Assembly (NCBI GenBank): GCA_029706075.1
Contig: JAINUG010000054.1
Location: 5,322,574 to 5,386,573 of the forward strand
From: Aldrovandia affinis
Lineage: Eukaryota > Chordata > Actinopteri > Notacanthiformes > Halosauridae
Reading direction: 5' to 3'
DNA: 64,000 bases
In this document: positions 1 through 13,179 of the stretch, piece by piece
Layout: each line of letters starts with the position of its first letter
Numbering within the stretch: position 1 is the stretch's first letter
Program-made: the position numbers and the translations under genes
Notes under the pieces: generated by a model
Told to the model about the DNA's origin: nothing
Databases searched by the model: none
The model's input: only the letters and a program-made list of their open reading frames with translations

Positions 1-730
1 GGCTTGTTTCCCCTTCACTCCTTTGGTGTGATGCTGTTTACCAGTAAAACTCCCCTGACGGGCTATTTTCAGCCCGGGCGCATTGGAAACTGAGATTCAG
101 ATTCAGATTCTGCGATTATGTGTGTTTTTTTGTGCCAGCTACTTGAAGCCATTTAATAAATATTACAGCACATCAGATATATGAATATTGATAATATGGT
201 GTTGGAAAAAAAAATCCGTATTTGCACTGGACTCACAGTAGATCATGTTGGTGCAGCGTAATCCCCTCCAGCGTCTCTACTGTAATGGTGACCTTCACGC
301 ACCTAATGGACTGTCCAGCCATGACTGAAATAGTCAGAAGGAGCCCCCATGGAGATATTAACCAATTTCTCATATCCACCGTGTCTGTATGCAAAGCACA
401 AACGAGGAGGAGTGAAATTGGGATTTTTGCCCACAGAATTGAAATATTTCAGTTGTTTGAAACCCAGTGACAGGGTTTAAAGCAAGTTTTTCTCGATGTA
501 ATCAAAAGCGCCCCACTGTCCGTAAGCAAATCCTGACCGTGCCAGTGCCTACTGGGGCTGGGAGTCCTGCAGGGTGGCACGTAGCCGCCATAGCAACGCC
601 CAGAGAGAGCTCGCAAGTTGGCAGTGTATTATTCCCCTTCTCATCATGCGATAGTGATGTGGTGATGGGCGACTGAGGCGTCGCGACGCCAACAATGGGC
701 GGAGCTACCATATGCCACCTGTAACTCCAC

Positions 731-1110
731 AATTTTTTAATATTTTTTTTTACATTTGTTTCTGATTTTCTCCCATTTTCTCCCAATTTGGTAGCCAATT
801 AGACCCGCTATTTTAACGTCAATCCCCCCTAGTAGTGTGAGTTCGCTGCCGTAGTCCTGCGACCGGTAGTGACGAATGCGAAGTGACGTCACTCGCCAAG
901 CCGTCGACCGAACCCCGGTACTTACAGGGCCACTCTTATACGCAGCGAACGTCACGTCGGCTCCCCTCCCCCCTCCCTGGGGCGGACAGCCAATCGCCGC
1001 CCCCTGGTGGCACTCCCGGCCAGAGCCGACACTTGGCGAGACGGGGAAGTGAACCCCGGTCTCCGTGGCCAGCGTCGGACGTTGTAACCACTGGACCACG
1101 CGGGAGGCCC
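731..1110 (-). mobile_element. tRNA-derived SINE, family 1, with target-site duplication
   Basis: On the minus strand the head gggcctcccgcgtggtccag contains an A box (TGGTCCAGTGGTTA) and B box (GGTTCACTTCC), then a G+C-rich body and a tail resembling ccaaattgggagaaaatggg. The 10-base direct repeat GTAACTCCAC stands at 721-730 and 1111-1120, the target-site duplication. Confidence 0.85.
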
Positions 1111-1949
1111 GTAACTCCACTATTTGAACCAATCATTGTCTTTTGTTGTGAAGAGCCAAACCTTTTGATTGGTTCAGACAAGTCGGCGATCGACGGCTGA
1201 TTGTAGCTCCGCGCCCTTTTTTGGGTGTCACGACGCCTCGTTCTCCCGTCACTAGTGATGAGCCCCCCCGATCGATTTTGTCTGCCTGCGCCAACTGTGA
1301 AGGATGCGCTGCCCTCCGACGCCGTGACTGCGCAGCTCAGCTGGTGGACCGCAGAGGGGAGAGAAGCGGTGGCTGTGCTGTACTGCATGTGCGAGTCCCC
1401 ACCCGACCCCCAAGTGACGGGGAACGTTCCAGACATTCGGGACTGGCATACGATCGCAGTTGGCCGTTCGAAATCCGGGAATGAAAGGCAGAAAAGAAAA
1501 GGCCATTAAAAAGTTGTTAAAGAAGTGTCAGTCTTTGATTTCTCCTCGCTCTTCTGAGCCTGCGTATTTCAGTGGTGTCGTTGTGATGTGGATGTCAACA
1601 CAGGCCCTGGCATGGATAAGCATTTACAAAACATGGTTGTTCGCTTTCTCAAAATGGCATACTCTCTTCCAAAACTTTGGAATGTATTAAACTGTTGATT
1701 CAATGGGTTTCGCTGTTAGGGTTGGTAATTTGTTTACTGCTGTTCCCAGGGAGAGTGATGTTTGCAGATGCTGGCGTGGCGTGTAAATTAAGCCTACCTG
1801 TCAACAATCTACAGCGCCATCTTGAAAGGACAAGGCTGCTGTCACTTGATCTTAGCAGATGAGGATCTCACGTCTTTTTCATCCAGCTGTGGCCTGGATG
1901 CAACAATTGCTCCGATCTCACAAGCATACTATTGTTTTTTGTGAAATCA

Positions 1950-2230
1950 TTTATTTCAGATTTTGTCCTTGTTTTTCTCCCTATTTTGATGGCCAATTGT
2001 ACCCTCTCTTGATTCAATCCCCCCCCCAACAAGCCCGGGACCTACACCTACGAGTCTAGCCACTGCCCTGGGACCGGCAGTGACGATGGCGACAAACCGC
2101 CTCCTCCGAGACGGAACTCGTCTAGCCGTCGCCTGTGATTCCGATACACACCCACAGGCAAGCTTTCTGTGCAAGCTTGTGCTTGCGCAATGGGGGAATC
2201 GAACCGAGGCAACCTGCACTCTGGGCAAAA
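1950..2230 (-). mobile_element. tRNA-derived SINE, family 1, diverged
   Basis: The minus strand carries a B-box-like GCCTCGGTTCGATTCCCC head region, the central part, and the typical end (attggccatcaaaataggga, then gaaaaacaaggac). Confidence 0.65.
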
Positions 2231-4027
2231 TCAAACTATTCTGAAGTAAAAAGTCTCAAGTCAAAGTTCAGGGCAAAAGCCAGTGTCGTTAATATAAAAC
2301 ATGCAGAAACTGCATTTGAGAACATTGCTGTTGTTTCATATTTGAGAAGGTCTGTGCTTATCAACTGAGCGCTTTGTTTACCGTGCCGGCCGGCGGAAGT
2401 CGTGGAAAGAAACAGATTATAAGCTGAACAGGCACATATAGCAGCTGTCAGGGGTGCCTGAGCTGGGGAGGTTAATTGGCCACTGGTGACCAGGAGTTTA
2501 TTTTGAGGAGAGATTGCAGGCTTTCATTATGAGCTGCTAATTTGGCCTTTAATCCGTTGTTTAGGCCAATACTCCGGTTCTGGTGTCTCCGTGGTGACAT
2601 GTGATCGGGATTATCCTATACGCCCTGGTCTCCTGTACCAAAGGCACGTGCTGTATGGGAAGTATCCTAAAGTGTGCCTGTTATGCACATACAGGCCCGT
2701 GCCATATGTTAGCAAACCAGGCTATGTGTAGTCGCAGGCACACGCATGCACATACACGCACACAGGCACACGCATGCGCATACACGCACACAGGTACACG
2801 CACGCACTCACAAGCACACTGGGGGAGGGGGTTAACTATGGGATGTGTATTAATGCAATTCCACCCCCAGAGTTTTACATATTTGCATGTTCTAACAAGT
2901 TGCCATGGAGATCTGTGAGGGAAATGAAAGAGGGCTGAGGATTTTCTGGGACACGGCTATGAGTCCCCCTATGAACTAATGAGAGGTTCAGATGACATCG
3001 CGAAAGTCACCCGTTAGTTTCTCTCTCTCAGGACTTTTGAGGGCACTGCTTGCACAAAGGATTCTTTGTGTTGTTTTAGTCTGCAATGCGTCTGTACACA
3101 ATGCGTACCTATTGTATTTGCACCTACATTTTGTGTTTTGCACTATATGGCGGGGGAAGAGCTGGAGTGAGAATTCCAGTACTTGTTGCAGATGGCAAAT
3201 AGAACTCTTGAATCTTGAATCACTTCAAGGCAGTGGCTGTGGTGAGCGGAGGCGAGATCCGTTACCTTGCTGTAATTCTGCGGTGTTCTGAGGCTCCAGC
3301 ACTTTGAATCAGTCTTGCAGCATTTGGGGGCGGGAAATGGCCCCGGAAATATGGCCGAAAGCTGCAGTGACACGCCAGAGGATGATGTCTAACTGACTGG
3401 AAGCAGGACCCACAGGAATGGCCATGTCCTGTCTCCTTTTGTACGGTTGCTCTGTGTAATTGATGTCAGGGCTCGAATTGTTCCACTGTGTCATGGTGCT
3501 AATTGCAGTGGGGGTCTTGCTAGCCTCTGGATTTTGTTAAAGCGGGCATTGCCCGTGTAAGGAGGTTTAGTTTGACCCGTCGGATGTTGAGGAGGGCCGG
3601 CGTCTCGGCTGGGCTAAGTTTATAATCACCGATCACTCTGTATGGTTATGCAGTTGTCATCAAGGCGATCATCACAGCAAATTTTGTGGTTAAATTTTTG
3701 ATGACGTCACTCACTTTCAGGAGCCTGTTGATCTCTCTCTTTTCTGAGAGGTCTTCCTGTTTGTGTTGAAGTGAGGATGGGCACAGGCTCTTCCCCATGT
3801 GGGTGGAGCTGAATAATGATGTAATTATGTAATATGGGGGGAGGGGTGGGGGGTCTTTGATTTGCTCCCTCAGAGGGAAAATAAGCTGGGAGGGCTTCTG
3901 TTGAGGCCAGTGGGGATTGAACGCACTACACAAACTTTAATATGGGTGGGCACCGAGGGCCATATCCGTTTCTGGCTTTCATGCCAACTTCCGCTCTTAA
4001 TTATTGAATTAGACCAATCATTTACAT

Positions 4028-4212
4028 CAGGGTTCTTCAAATCTTGGTCCTCGTGGGCCGAGCACTGCTGTTTTCCCCACCCTTCCTTTACCTGGCAGTC
4101 AGGTCTGAAGACTCTCCGACCAATCAATTGCATTGATTGTTCAATTAACTACCTGAGAGAAAGGAAAACCAGGACCGAATTTGGATTTGTGGGCCAGATT
4201 TGAGTAACCCTG
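4028..4212. mobile_element. hAT-type MITE with 8-bp TSD
   Basis: Imperfect terminal inverted repeats cagggttcttcaaatcttgg and (inverted) cagggttactcaaatctggc. Flanking 8-mers ATTTACAT (4020-4027) and GTTTACAT (4213-4220) differ at one base. The 8-bp duplication is typical of hAT transposons. Confidence 0.75.
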
Positions 4213-4476
4213 GTTTACATGATCTGACACATTGGCTGCGCTTCTTGATGACAGCTCTGAATGACACTGCTCTTATTGCGTCCCCATCTGAAACGTCTGC
4301 GTGTGGTCTGATCTGTGAGTGAACCGGAATTGGCGTATACAGCTAATTGCCTAATTGATGTTTAGCTAATAATTGGTGCACGCAAAAACCTGCATACATA
4401 CTGGCTCTCCAGGAATCGCCCACCCCTGCATTAAGAACAGAAGTTATGCATACAGAACAGATCTAAAGGGTTATGG

Positions 4477-4679
4477 CAGGGGTGTCAAACTCATTCCATC
4501 GAGGGTCGAGTGTGTGCAGGTTTCTGTTGTAACCAATGCATTACACCAGGTGATTTCAATTAGGTTCCCTCCTTAGTTGAAGAAGTGAGCTAATTAGTGA
4601 AATCACCTGGTGTAGTGCATTGGTTGCAACAAAAACCTGCATACACTCAGCCCTCGATGGAATGAGTTTGACACTGGTG
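4477..4679. mobile_element. palindromic hAT-type MITE, family M1, 8-bp TSD
   Basis: Long inverted repeats: caggggtgtcaaactcattc at the left, and the right end reads as its near complement (gaatgagtttgacac). Direct repeat GGTTATGG at 4469-4476 and 4680-4687 is exact. Related copy at 11021. Confidence 0.85.
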
Positions 4680-5458
4680 GGTTATGGGATACAATTGTGA
4701 CAAAGCTGGCGTGGGGGGAAAAAACGACCTTTTAGAAAATGAAATTGTCAGGAACAGATTTCAAAGAACTAAAACATTTTATGGCAAAAAATGGAAAAGA
4801 CCTGTTACAGTCGTTTACTCTGACTTGTGGGACTCCTGACCCTTTTCACACATCTGCCTTCAGCTGAAACCAATTAGCATATGATTAGGTGAAGGTCAAT
4901 TAAATGCCTAAGGCTTTAAAACATGGCCACACGCGACACACAGACTAATTGAAAAGCACTGCTCTGATGTGGTTGATAATGAGCGCCACTTACAAAAGGA
5001 AATGTTGTGGAATGTAATTAAATTAAATTAAATGGGCCCAAATTAATTAATTAAACATTTAGATTTTAACAATTAAATTCAAAGCACAAGCGTACATGCC
5101 GATTTCTACAGACTTAAAACGAAACCTGTCAATTGTTTCCACAAAGTTGCATTTAAATGGGTCTTCTCCCTTACCCGTGAAAGATTGCACTGTCCATCAG
5201 GCATAGTTTTTTATTTTGATCGAACTGGCGCAGTACGACTCTTATTGGCCTGTTGTAGGGCACTTGCGTACTTTATTTGTAAGTCGCCGTGGATAAATGG
5301 AGGTAACGTAACGTTACGTAACAGGAAGTGAAGCTCGAGAGACAGCGGGAGTGCGTCTTTTAACTCTTCAGCATTGGCTGTGCTGTGTGCTTGACTCCTT
5401 AGCTGTGGTGGGTTTTAACACCTGGGTCTCATTTCAGTGCAAACAGTGCAAACACAGT

Positions 5459-5577
<119 letters not shown>

Positions 5578-5775
5578 TTAAAGGCTGATCCGTTTGTAAA
5601 CGAGCTACGCGAAGCCCTCGTCTGCCCTGCCAAACTTGTCGGGAAGAGCGTATCCGAGTTACGGCAATTTCTAAATTAAACCCTACCTCGCGCTAACACC
5701 ACGGGGCTTAACAGGCGCAGATGTTATATCGCTTGTCAGTCCGTGATTATAGTCACGACTGCACTTGCTTTTAAA

Positions 5776-5801
5776 TGTGTGTGTGTGTGTGTGTGTGTGT
5801 G

Positions 5802-5833
<32 letters not shown>
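5776..5833. repeat. (GT)n microsatellite
   Basis: GT repeat of about 58 bp with one interruption. Confidence 0.93.
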
Positions 5834-5836
<3 letters not shown>

Positions 5837-7002
5837 GAGTGTTTTCCCCCTCTCTCTTAGTTTCTGCCCATTGCAGTGAACAGGTCATAAAACCAATTCC
5901 ATGTCTCATAACGATGTTCAGGCCTGCGGAACGTCCTTTGATTGTAAAAGAGGTTGGCCGTTTTCACACAAGTGCGGCCCCGACACGCTTACTGCTCAAG
6001 TCTTGGTCTCGGGTGCCAGATTATTTAAATATTTCCCAAAACCCTGAATAGGAAAATGACACATGGCTCCCAACCATAGGAATGCACCCACTCCTCCGTT
6101 ACAAGAGAACTGCGCGTGAGCTAGCCAGTGAGTGGTCTGATGTAGGGTTTGAGTGCGTATGCACGTATGTGCTCTGTCTCAGAGTAGATGGTGCCCCGGT
6201 GTCCTCGCAAACCTGGCTCCCTGAACGCTTGATCCCCCTTCTCTCCCGAAAGAAGGAGGATGCAGGGTAGAATAATCCCGTTTCTGATCCCCGCAGATGA
6301 ACGGAATGGCGGAATGGCACCCTGCTGCTAACTTAACTAGGTTCTCTGAGGCGCAAAAGTGTGAAGGTAATCCCATCAAAAGTAGCAGGTTATTTCTGTC
6401 CCGGTCTCCGCCATTCCCCTGGGTTTAACATAAGCCCTCTTTAGTTTTTCTTTCGAAAGTCCGCACAGATGAATTTGCATTCCATCAGAACCGGCTTCCG
6501 CACGTATTTTGTTATCGAGGTCCGCAGGAGCAGGCGATCGGCGGGCTTTCGGCCGCGTTCGTCGCCGTCGGAGAGTGGGGCGGGCGCCCGTCTGCGCTCT
6601 CAGTTCTACGATTCTCAACGGGAATCTACAGTCACAGAGGTTCACTTATGGGAAAGAATTTGGGGGATGGGGATTTGGATGGGGACAGGTAGCTGAAAGT
6701 CCCTGGAAGTAGGAATGATGACCGTGGTGCTAATGGAGGATGGGGTAAGGGGGGTGGGGGGGGTTCTATCGCTTTTAAAGGCGCGGCGTCCGTCCCGTTT
6801 CCCCTCCAATCAGGAGGGTTCTCTGAAATGTGCTGCAATGGCAGTGGCAGCTGCCTGCACATCGCCCCAAACTTTACTGGCATTCTCAGCCCCCTGCCTG
6901 TGGGCCCCTCCCCCCGATTATCTGCCCCATTCACTGGTTAAGACTGTTCTGAAAACAAGGTACGTTCCCTTGGCCCCGTTCCCCTCTTATAGTCCTTTCC
7001 TT

Positions 7003-7053
7003 ATCGCTTTGGATAAAAGCGTCTGCTAAATGGCGTATATTATATTATATTAT
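7003..7053 (+). mobile_element. SINE tail fragment (tRNA-Ala family tail)
   Basis: tatcgctttggataaaagcg then tctgctaaatggcgtatatt and a TATAT end. It faces an oppositely oriented copy at 7659-7745. Confidence 0.65.
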
Positions 7054-7658
7054 TCACTTTCATTAGAAGCAGTACCACTGGCAACAGCCTTTTCTTCTTT
7101 TTTCTCTCTTTCTGGTAGGGAGATGGTGGGGGGGGAGGTTGTTTTGTTCAAAAATTTTATCCTCAACCCCCTATTTGCATCTTAAGCATTGTCATGGCAA
7201 CCATGAGTTAGCAACCTTGGATTGGGTGCCCTGTCCCTCCTCTCAATCGCTCCCTCCCTCCCTTTTGTTCTCTCTTTGTTCTCTTTCTGTTCCCTCTTCC
7301 CCTTTTCTCTTTTCTCTTCTCTCGCAGTATGCGCTCGTCGTGGTTGTTTCGTCTCGGTTCCTTGCTCTCGTGTGGAAGCAAAGATAATGTATTATCTGCA
7401 TTTCGTTTTTTACATAACAACACAAAGCACTTGCTTTTATGTTATGCGTGCCAACTGGCTTTTGAAGTCGACGGGGCTTTAATCACAGGTTATTAGAAGT
7501 CTGTTTACCCTGGCCGAACACCAGTTTATGCGGGCCTGGAAGTCAAGCGTGCGGTTTCTGAGCTCATTAAGCGGTACCCTCTGGAGCGGGTCGATGCCAT
7601 AGCGATCCGCCGCCAGAGCGTCCCGCTCTCGAATGTCGTCGCCTCCCATCTCTCGTCT

Positions 7659-7745
7659 ATAATATAATATATACGCCATTTAGCAGACGCTTTTATCCAA
7701 AGCGACTTACAGTAGTGAATACATACATTTTTTTCAGTATATGTA
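7659..7745 (-). mobile_element. SINE tail fragment, inverted relative to 7003
   Basis: Minus-strand tail: gtaagtcgctttggataaaa, gcgtctgctaaatggcgtat, and a TA-rich end, preceded by the body cattcactactgta-like segment. Confidence 0.65.
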
Positions 7746-7757
7746 GAATATCTAGAG

Positions 7758-7982
7758 CAGGGGTGCCCAAGTTCGGTCCTGGAGATCTACTGGGTGTGCA
7801 GGCTTTTGTTCCAGCCCTTCACTAACACACCTGATTTGAACATTCATTGCCTTGACGAGCAGTTGATTAGTGGAATCAGGTGTGTTAGTGAAGTGATTAA
7901 TGGAATCAGGTGTGTTAGTGAAGGGCTGGAACAAAAGCCTGCACACCCAGTAGATCTCCAGGACCGAACTTGGGCACCCCTG
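7758..7982. mobile_element. palindromic hAT-type MITE, family M2, 8-bp TSD
   Basis: Near-perfect arms: caggggtgcccaagttcggt at the left and its complement at the right, with an internal partial repeat (tggaatcaggtgtgttagtg twice). Exact duplication ATCTAGAG at 7750-7757 and 7983-7990. Confidence 0.9.
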
Positions 7983-8802
7983 ATCTAGAGGGTCGCAGTC
8001 AGCCGTGCATCTGAAACCCTAGTCTTCCTTGTGTTCGCACGCTTAACCTTGGCCCTTCCAGGCAGAGCGGCGTTACGGGGGCCTGCCCCGAGGTTCTGAT
8101 GATACAATGGCGTTACGAGCATCATAATGGGTTGAGCTGCCCTGTGCTGTCAATCGCTGACTTCTGTGAACCAATCAAATGACCTTTATAGCAAAACACT
8201 GTGATTGGTGACCGATGACCGCGCCGCCGTTTTTTGGCTCACGGTAGTTTCGTGAGCCGGGATTTTTAAAACACCCTCGCGGTTTTAAAAGCACTGCGTT
8301 TGGTGATAAGCCCGCCATATGTCAGGGAGGAGAGCTGTCGATTTCCCCCCGTCAATGATGTAGTATGACGAATCACGATGCTCTTAGAGGTCAGCTTTCT
8401 ATCAGTCAGCCAATGGCGAGTGCTTCAGAAATCCTGAAGTGGAAAACGACAGCTATCGCCCCTTTTTTGTCAACAAATATAATCAGATGTTAAGGTGAGG
8501 GCTTTGTTTGGTTCATCATCAGTAATAATTTGAAGCCATTCGGCCTTCTTGTCGAGCAGCGCGCACACCGTACGTGTCGTCAGCCCTGTGAACACTCGCT
8601 GCACATGGCACTGTTTGTCTAAGGATGCGCCGGGCGATATTGGCCACGGGTGAGGGGCGGAGTATCATGGAGGTTGCCTAGGACAGCCATGAGGCCAAAG
8701 CGTCTCGTTCATCCGTAATTCCATCCTCCTCATCCTACACCGGCAAGTCTAGTCATTTCCAGAGGGTAACTGAAGGAATGTTAAATTGTATGCACATAGG
8801 TT

Positions 8803-9240
8803 ATGTCACACGCCACGCGACAATCCCTGAATGGGCACAGAGCAGTCCAGACACGGAATGGAGTTTGCCGGTCTACGGACCGGATTTTATTTATTTATTA
8901 CCGGCGAGTTCTCTGTTCCCACACTGGGCAGAGAACCGAGCGTAAAAAGACACAAACAAACACTTCACCTAGCGTCGGGTAACTAACTGAAAAACACAAA
9001 CAAACACTTCACTCTAGTCCTGGTTCCAGTGAAGGGAGCAGAGCAGTTTTAAAGCACACAGATGTAATTATTATACACAGGACCGGTGTGTGCGGCTCTA
9101 ACTAACTGATTAAAATAACAAAACCAAGTTTATCTTAAACAATCAAAATGGCAGGTTTGGGTGGGGTGACAACCGGCACTTTTCAGTCCGTTCAGCTCAT
9201 CATGGTTATTTTAACGTGTCTCTGTTTTATCGCGGTGTTG
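8803..9240 (+). repeat. dispersed repeat of unknown class, copy 1
   Basis: Shares with 40515-40920 long matching stretches: gtcacacgccacgcgacaat, tggagtttgccggtctacgg, ttcccacactgggcagagaa, aaacaaacacttcacc, and gcacacagatgtaattatta then tacacaggaccggtgtgtgc. No coding frame, terminal repeat or tRNA head recognised. A SINE family 2 copy follows at 9285. Confidence 0.75.
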
Positions 9241-9284
9241 GGGTTTCTCTCCTCGAAAGGTTTTTCTTCGTCCGTCTCCTCAGG

Positions 9285-9460
9285 TCAGTGTAGTGTAATG
9301 GTTAGGGAACGGGCTTTAACTCAGAGGTTGCCGGCTCGATTCCCAGGTCGGGGCACACAGATGTAATTCACTTAGTAAAAACATCCAGCTGTATAAATGG
9401 ATTGTATGTAAATTAAACTGTGTAAGTCGCTCTGGATAAGAGCGTCTGCCTAAAAATGTC
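9285..9460 (+). mobile_element. tRNA-derived SINE, family 2, shortened
   Basis: Head cagtgtagtgtaatggttag, B-box-like ggctcgattcccagg, then atccagctgtataaatggat and the tail gtaagtcgctctggataaga. The middle (acccttgagcaaggtactta) is missing. Confidence 0.8.
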
Positions 9461-9944
9461 AAATAAAAACTCCGGCCTTTGTCCTCACTGCTCAAAAAGT
9501 AATCTCTGACTTCTGGCTTCTGGCTGGGGCCGCTGAGCGTTTGGCAGACACGGTTCCCTCCTCTGCCCCAGGGGTCAGCCTACGTACTCTACAGCCGGCG
9601 TAGTCGGCTCAAGGTCCTACGGGCTGCAGGCATTTTGCTCTACCCAATCAACTGCACCACCTGATGTCAGTCAGCTCAGTGTGTCATTGTGACATCTGGT
9701 GTAGTCAGTGCTCGCCTGGAACGAATGCCCGCCGCCACTGAGGTCCCACAGGTCCCACTGTGCCGTGGAGGCTGCTAGTAACTGCAGTGGAGGGGTCTGA
9801 AGGCGGGAGAGAGCGGGAGGCTCTTCTGGCAGTGACCGATTGCCTCTCTGTCCGCTCAGCCCATCTCGTGTCAGGATCGGGAGCGTGGCACTTCAGACCT
9901 GCCAAAGCCTTCAGAGAGCTGGCACACATCTCAATCTCTTTCCC

Positions 9945-10231
<287 letters not shown>

Positions 10232-10739
10232 GTCTCTACCGTAAGGGGAAAAAAAAGAATTCCAACTCCCGAACGCGCTGAAAAATAATTTATTTTAAAC
10301 AATGGCAATGGCAGAAGATATGACTATGAAACTTCTGGGTTCAGCGGAGTCAATTTGAACCCAGCAACATTAGTCAACGTCTCGTATACAGTTGCCATGC
10401 ACAGATAAACATACAGTGGCCATTTCCTGTTCGAGGAACCTTTTGCTGACGGATCATTTAATCAGGTTAACGCGGTTGTGTGCTAATCCAATCTCCTCAT
10501 GCATCAGTAGTCAGTTAACATTGTCTCGTTGGCCACAAAAGATTCTGTCTCTCACTCCTGGTTGCCCATTCAACTATCAAATCACGTTGTAATGAAGGTA
10601 ACGCCCTGGAACCCTTTGGAACATTCTGATCGAACTGGCTCGCTTCTGTCTTTGTTCACCAAATACAACTGTTAAAATATCTGTCTTTCTGTTTGTGTGC
10701 ACGGCTCTGTCTACCTTCCTTTCCTCTTTCCCTCTGTTC

Positions 10740-10895
10740 GTCTGCCTCTCTCTATGTCTGTCTCTCCATCTCTCTCTCTCTCTCTGTCTCTCTCTCTCTC
10801 TCTCTGTGTTCCCTTCCTTCTTTCTTTCTCTGTCTTCCCTTCCTTCTCTCCCTCTCCCTCTGTCCCTCTCTCTCCCCTCCTTGTCTCTCTCTGTG
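10740..10895. repeat. TC-rich low-complexity tract
   Basis: TC, TCCC and TTCC-rich stretch; explains overlapping Ser/Leu frames here. Confidence 0.85.
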
Positions 10896-11020
10896 AGAGA
10901 CACAGCCACTTAACTGGAACATTCTTACAGGGAGGGGCGGTAGAACTCCCAGCCACAATGGCGCTATACCAACACGGACAGCCAGGGTGCGCTCTTCCGC
11001 GTCCAAGTGATACAGTGCAC

Positions 11021-11222
11021 CACAGGTGTCAAACTCATTCCATCGAGGGCCGAGTGTATGCAGGTTTTGTTGCAACCAGTGCACTACGCCAGGTGATTTC
11101 ACTAATTAGCTCACTTCTTCAACTAAGGAGAGAACCTAATTGAAATCACCTGGTGTAATGCACTGGTTACGACAGAAACCTGCACACACTCGGCCCTCGA
11201 TGGAATGAGTTTGACACCCCTG
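11021..11222. mobile_element. palindromic hAT-type MITE, family M1, 8-bp TSD
   Basis: Same family as 4477, in the opposite orientation: cacaggtgtcaaactcattc at the left and gaatgagtttgacacccctg at the right. Flanks CAGTGCAC (11013-11020) and CAGTACAC (11223-11230), one mismatch. Confidence 0.85.
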
Positions 11223-12008
11223 CAGTACACGGTTATGTTGAATGGGTAAAATTAATGAGTTTGGGGATACAGAATATTCACACTGGTTTCACTTACTCAG
11301 GGTTCTTCTGGGATGTGTTATTTTTTTAGTGAGATACTTTAATTTGCATGCAGTCGGAATACGATATCTCGCTCATTTTCTCCGACATCCTTAGCAATAT
11401 CTCCAGCGCGGGATGCGTGGACCTCTGGAGCTCGTTCGTGTTTTGCACATGAAAGAGAACGCGCGCCACAGCATATTGTGCCAGTCCGTATCTCGCCAGC
11501 TCGTTCGTCTCCTTCAGGGCTCGCGATCCGCCAGCCGCCCCGGCCCAGATGTTTTTCTTCGCCGTGTCGCGCGTTTGACGTTGAGCGAAACTGGCGAACG
11601 CATTGTGACGCTCACCATCAAAACTCCTAGCGCTCGGTGAGCTAAATGCTTCTGAAAGGTTTATCCCTCATAGGAGCTCTTTACCCGGCACAAGATTGCC
11701 GCACTTCTTGTGGAGTTTTCGAGTGCACCCGCTCAAATTGCACGTCGGTTTAAAACCGTACGTGCCAGATGGCTCGATGCTTACGAGCGGCAGTGATTGT
11801 GCTTTCAAGCACCTACTGCACAAGAGAGAATCAGTTTCTGGCAAGCACGTCATTCACATCAAGTCTGGTTCAGTGAAGGGTTTCATGAGCCAACCGCTAA
11901 TGAGAAGTAACCATTCAGTGACATAATGTGCCGGCAAGAGGCAGCTGTTTTTCGGGAAACTGTTTCCTGTGGCACCAGAGCAAGAAGCAGGGGATGCTGT
12001 GTGTTTGC

Positions 12009-12009
<1 letters not shown>

Positions 12010-12060
<51 letters not shown>
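12010..12060. repeat. (GT)n microsatellite
   Basis: Uninterrupted GT repeat of about 50 bp. Confidence 0.93.
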
Positions 12061-12061
<1 letters not shown>

Positions 12062-12940
12062 TATTGCATGCTCCTGCCTCAGAAATTTTGGGAACCACTG
12101 TTGTAAAGTTTGAGTCCAAGCGGAGAGGCTAATAGACTCAGGTGATTTCGGCCCAGTGTGAACGCCACCGACTGCACTGAATAACCGCAATGGCGAGTCT
12201 GTTTCTTCACATGCCGCACTGCTCATGATCCCCTTCACCTCCTCCCCCCGATCTTCTCCCCGTGGCTAGTTTTCTCCAAAAAGTGGCCTTTTCATTTGAC
12301 TGACGTTGCTGCAGCGTTGCCCGAAACGTTGCGAGAACGTTGTGCGTCAGAAACATACTCCTCACAAATCCCCCTCTTCCTGTTCCCGTTTCATTTTGAG
12401 CAACGTTACTATGGCATCACGGGAAACGTTGCGAGAACATTGCCTCGTTACCTGCGCGCAGGCCTTGCCTTGTGCCGCTCGCGCTGTGTGAAGCACTGCA
12501 CAGCTTTTCGGGGATGGCCAGCTCTCTGACCGTGGGGTATAGTGTCCAACGTGGGAATTGTGCGACCTCGTTTTCATTCGCTTCTAATTCTAGTAAACAC
12601 GGCACCGTGTCTCTCTCCCTCGGTCGCCCGCGTGGAACTAAGCTCAGCCACTGCGCCGTGCGTCCGCCGGACAGACGTTGCAGAAAATCACGTCAGCGGC
12701 CGAGGAGCTCGACCGGGCACCGCGTATCGGAGATCGTCGTGAGGAAGAAAGGCCTCGGGTCGTATTTATGAGGGCACTTCATTGGGTAGCGTTGTTGGCA
12801 TGTGCGATATCTGTCTAACAAGTCGGACAAAAGAAAACTCAGATGAAGGGTAGAAGGGCCCACAGCTAAGTCTGATAAATGTGAATGTGATCCTTTCACT
12901 GCATGACATTTCCACTTTCACTTTTCACAGATATTCAACA

Positions 12941-12971
<31 letters not shown>

Positions 12972-13179
12972 GGCCTCACCTTTTCAAATCTGAAATTGAA
13001 CACAAATTCTAGTAGTAGTCTCCAACTTGATTCAAATGTACCCCCCACTCTCTCCATGCTTTATTGGTATGACATATTTGAATATACAGTATGTACTGTA
13101 TATATAGTGTATATATGTAGCCCATATGGTTAATTATTGTTAATAACAGATCTCTATCCCTCTCCCTTCCATTGTGCAG

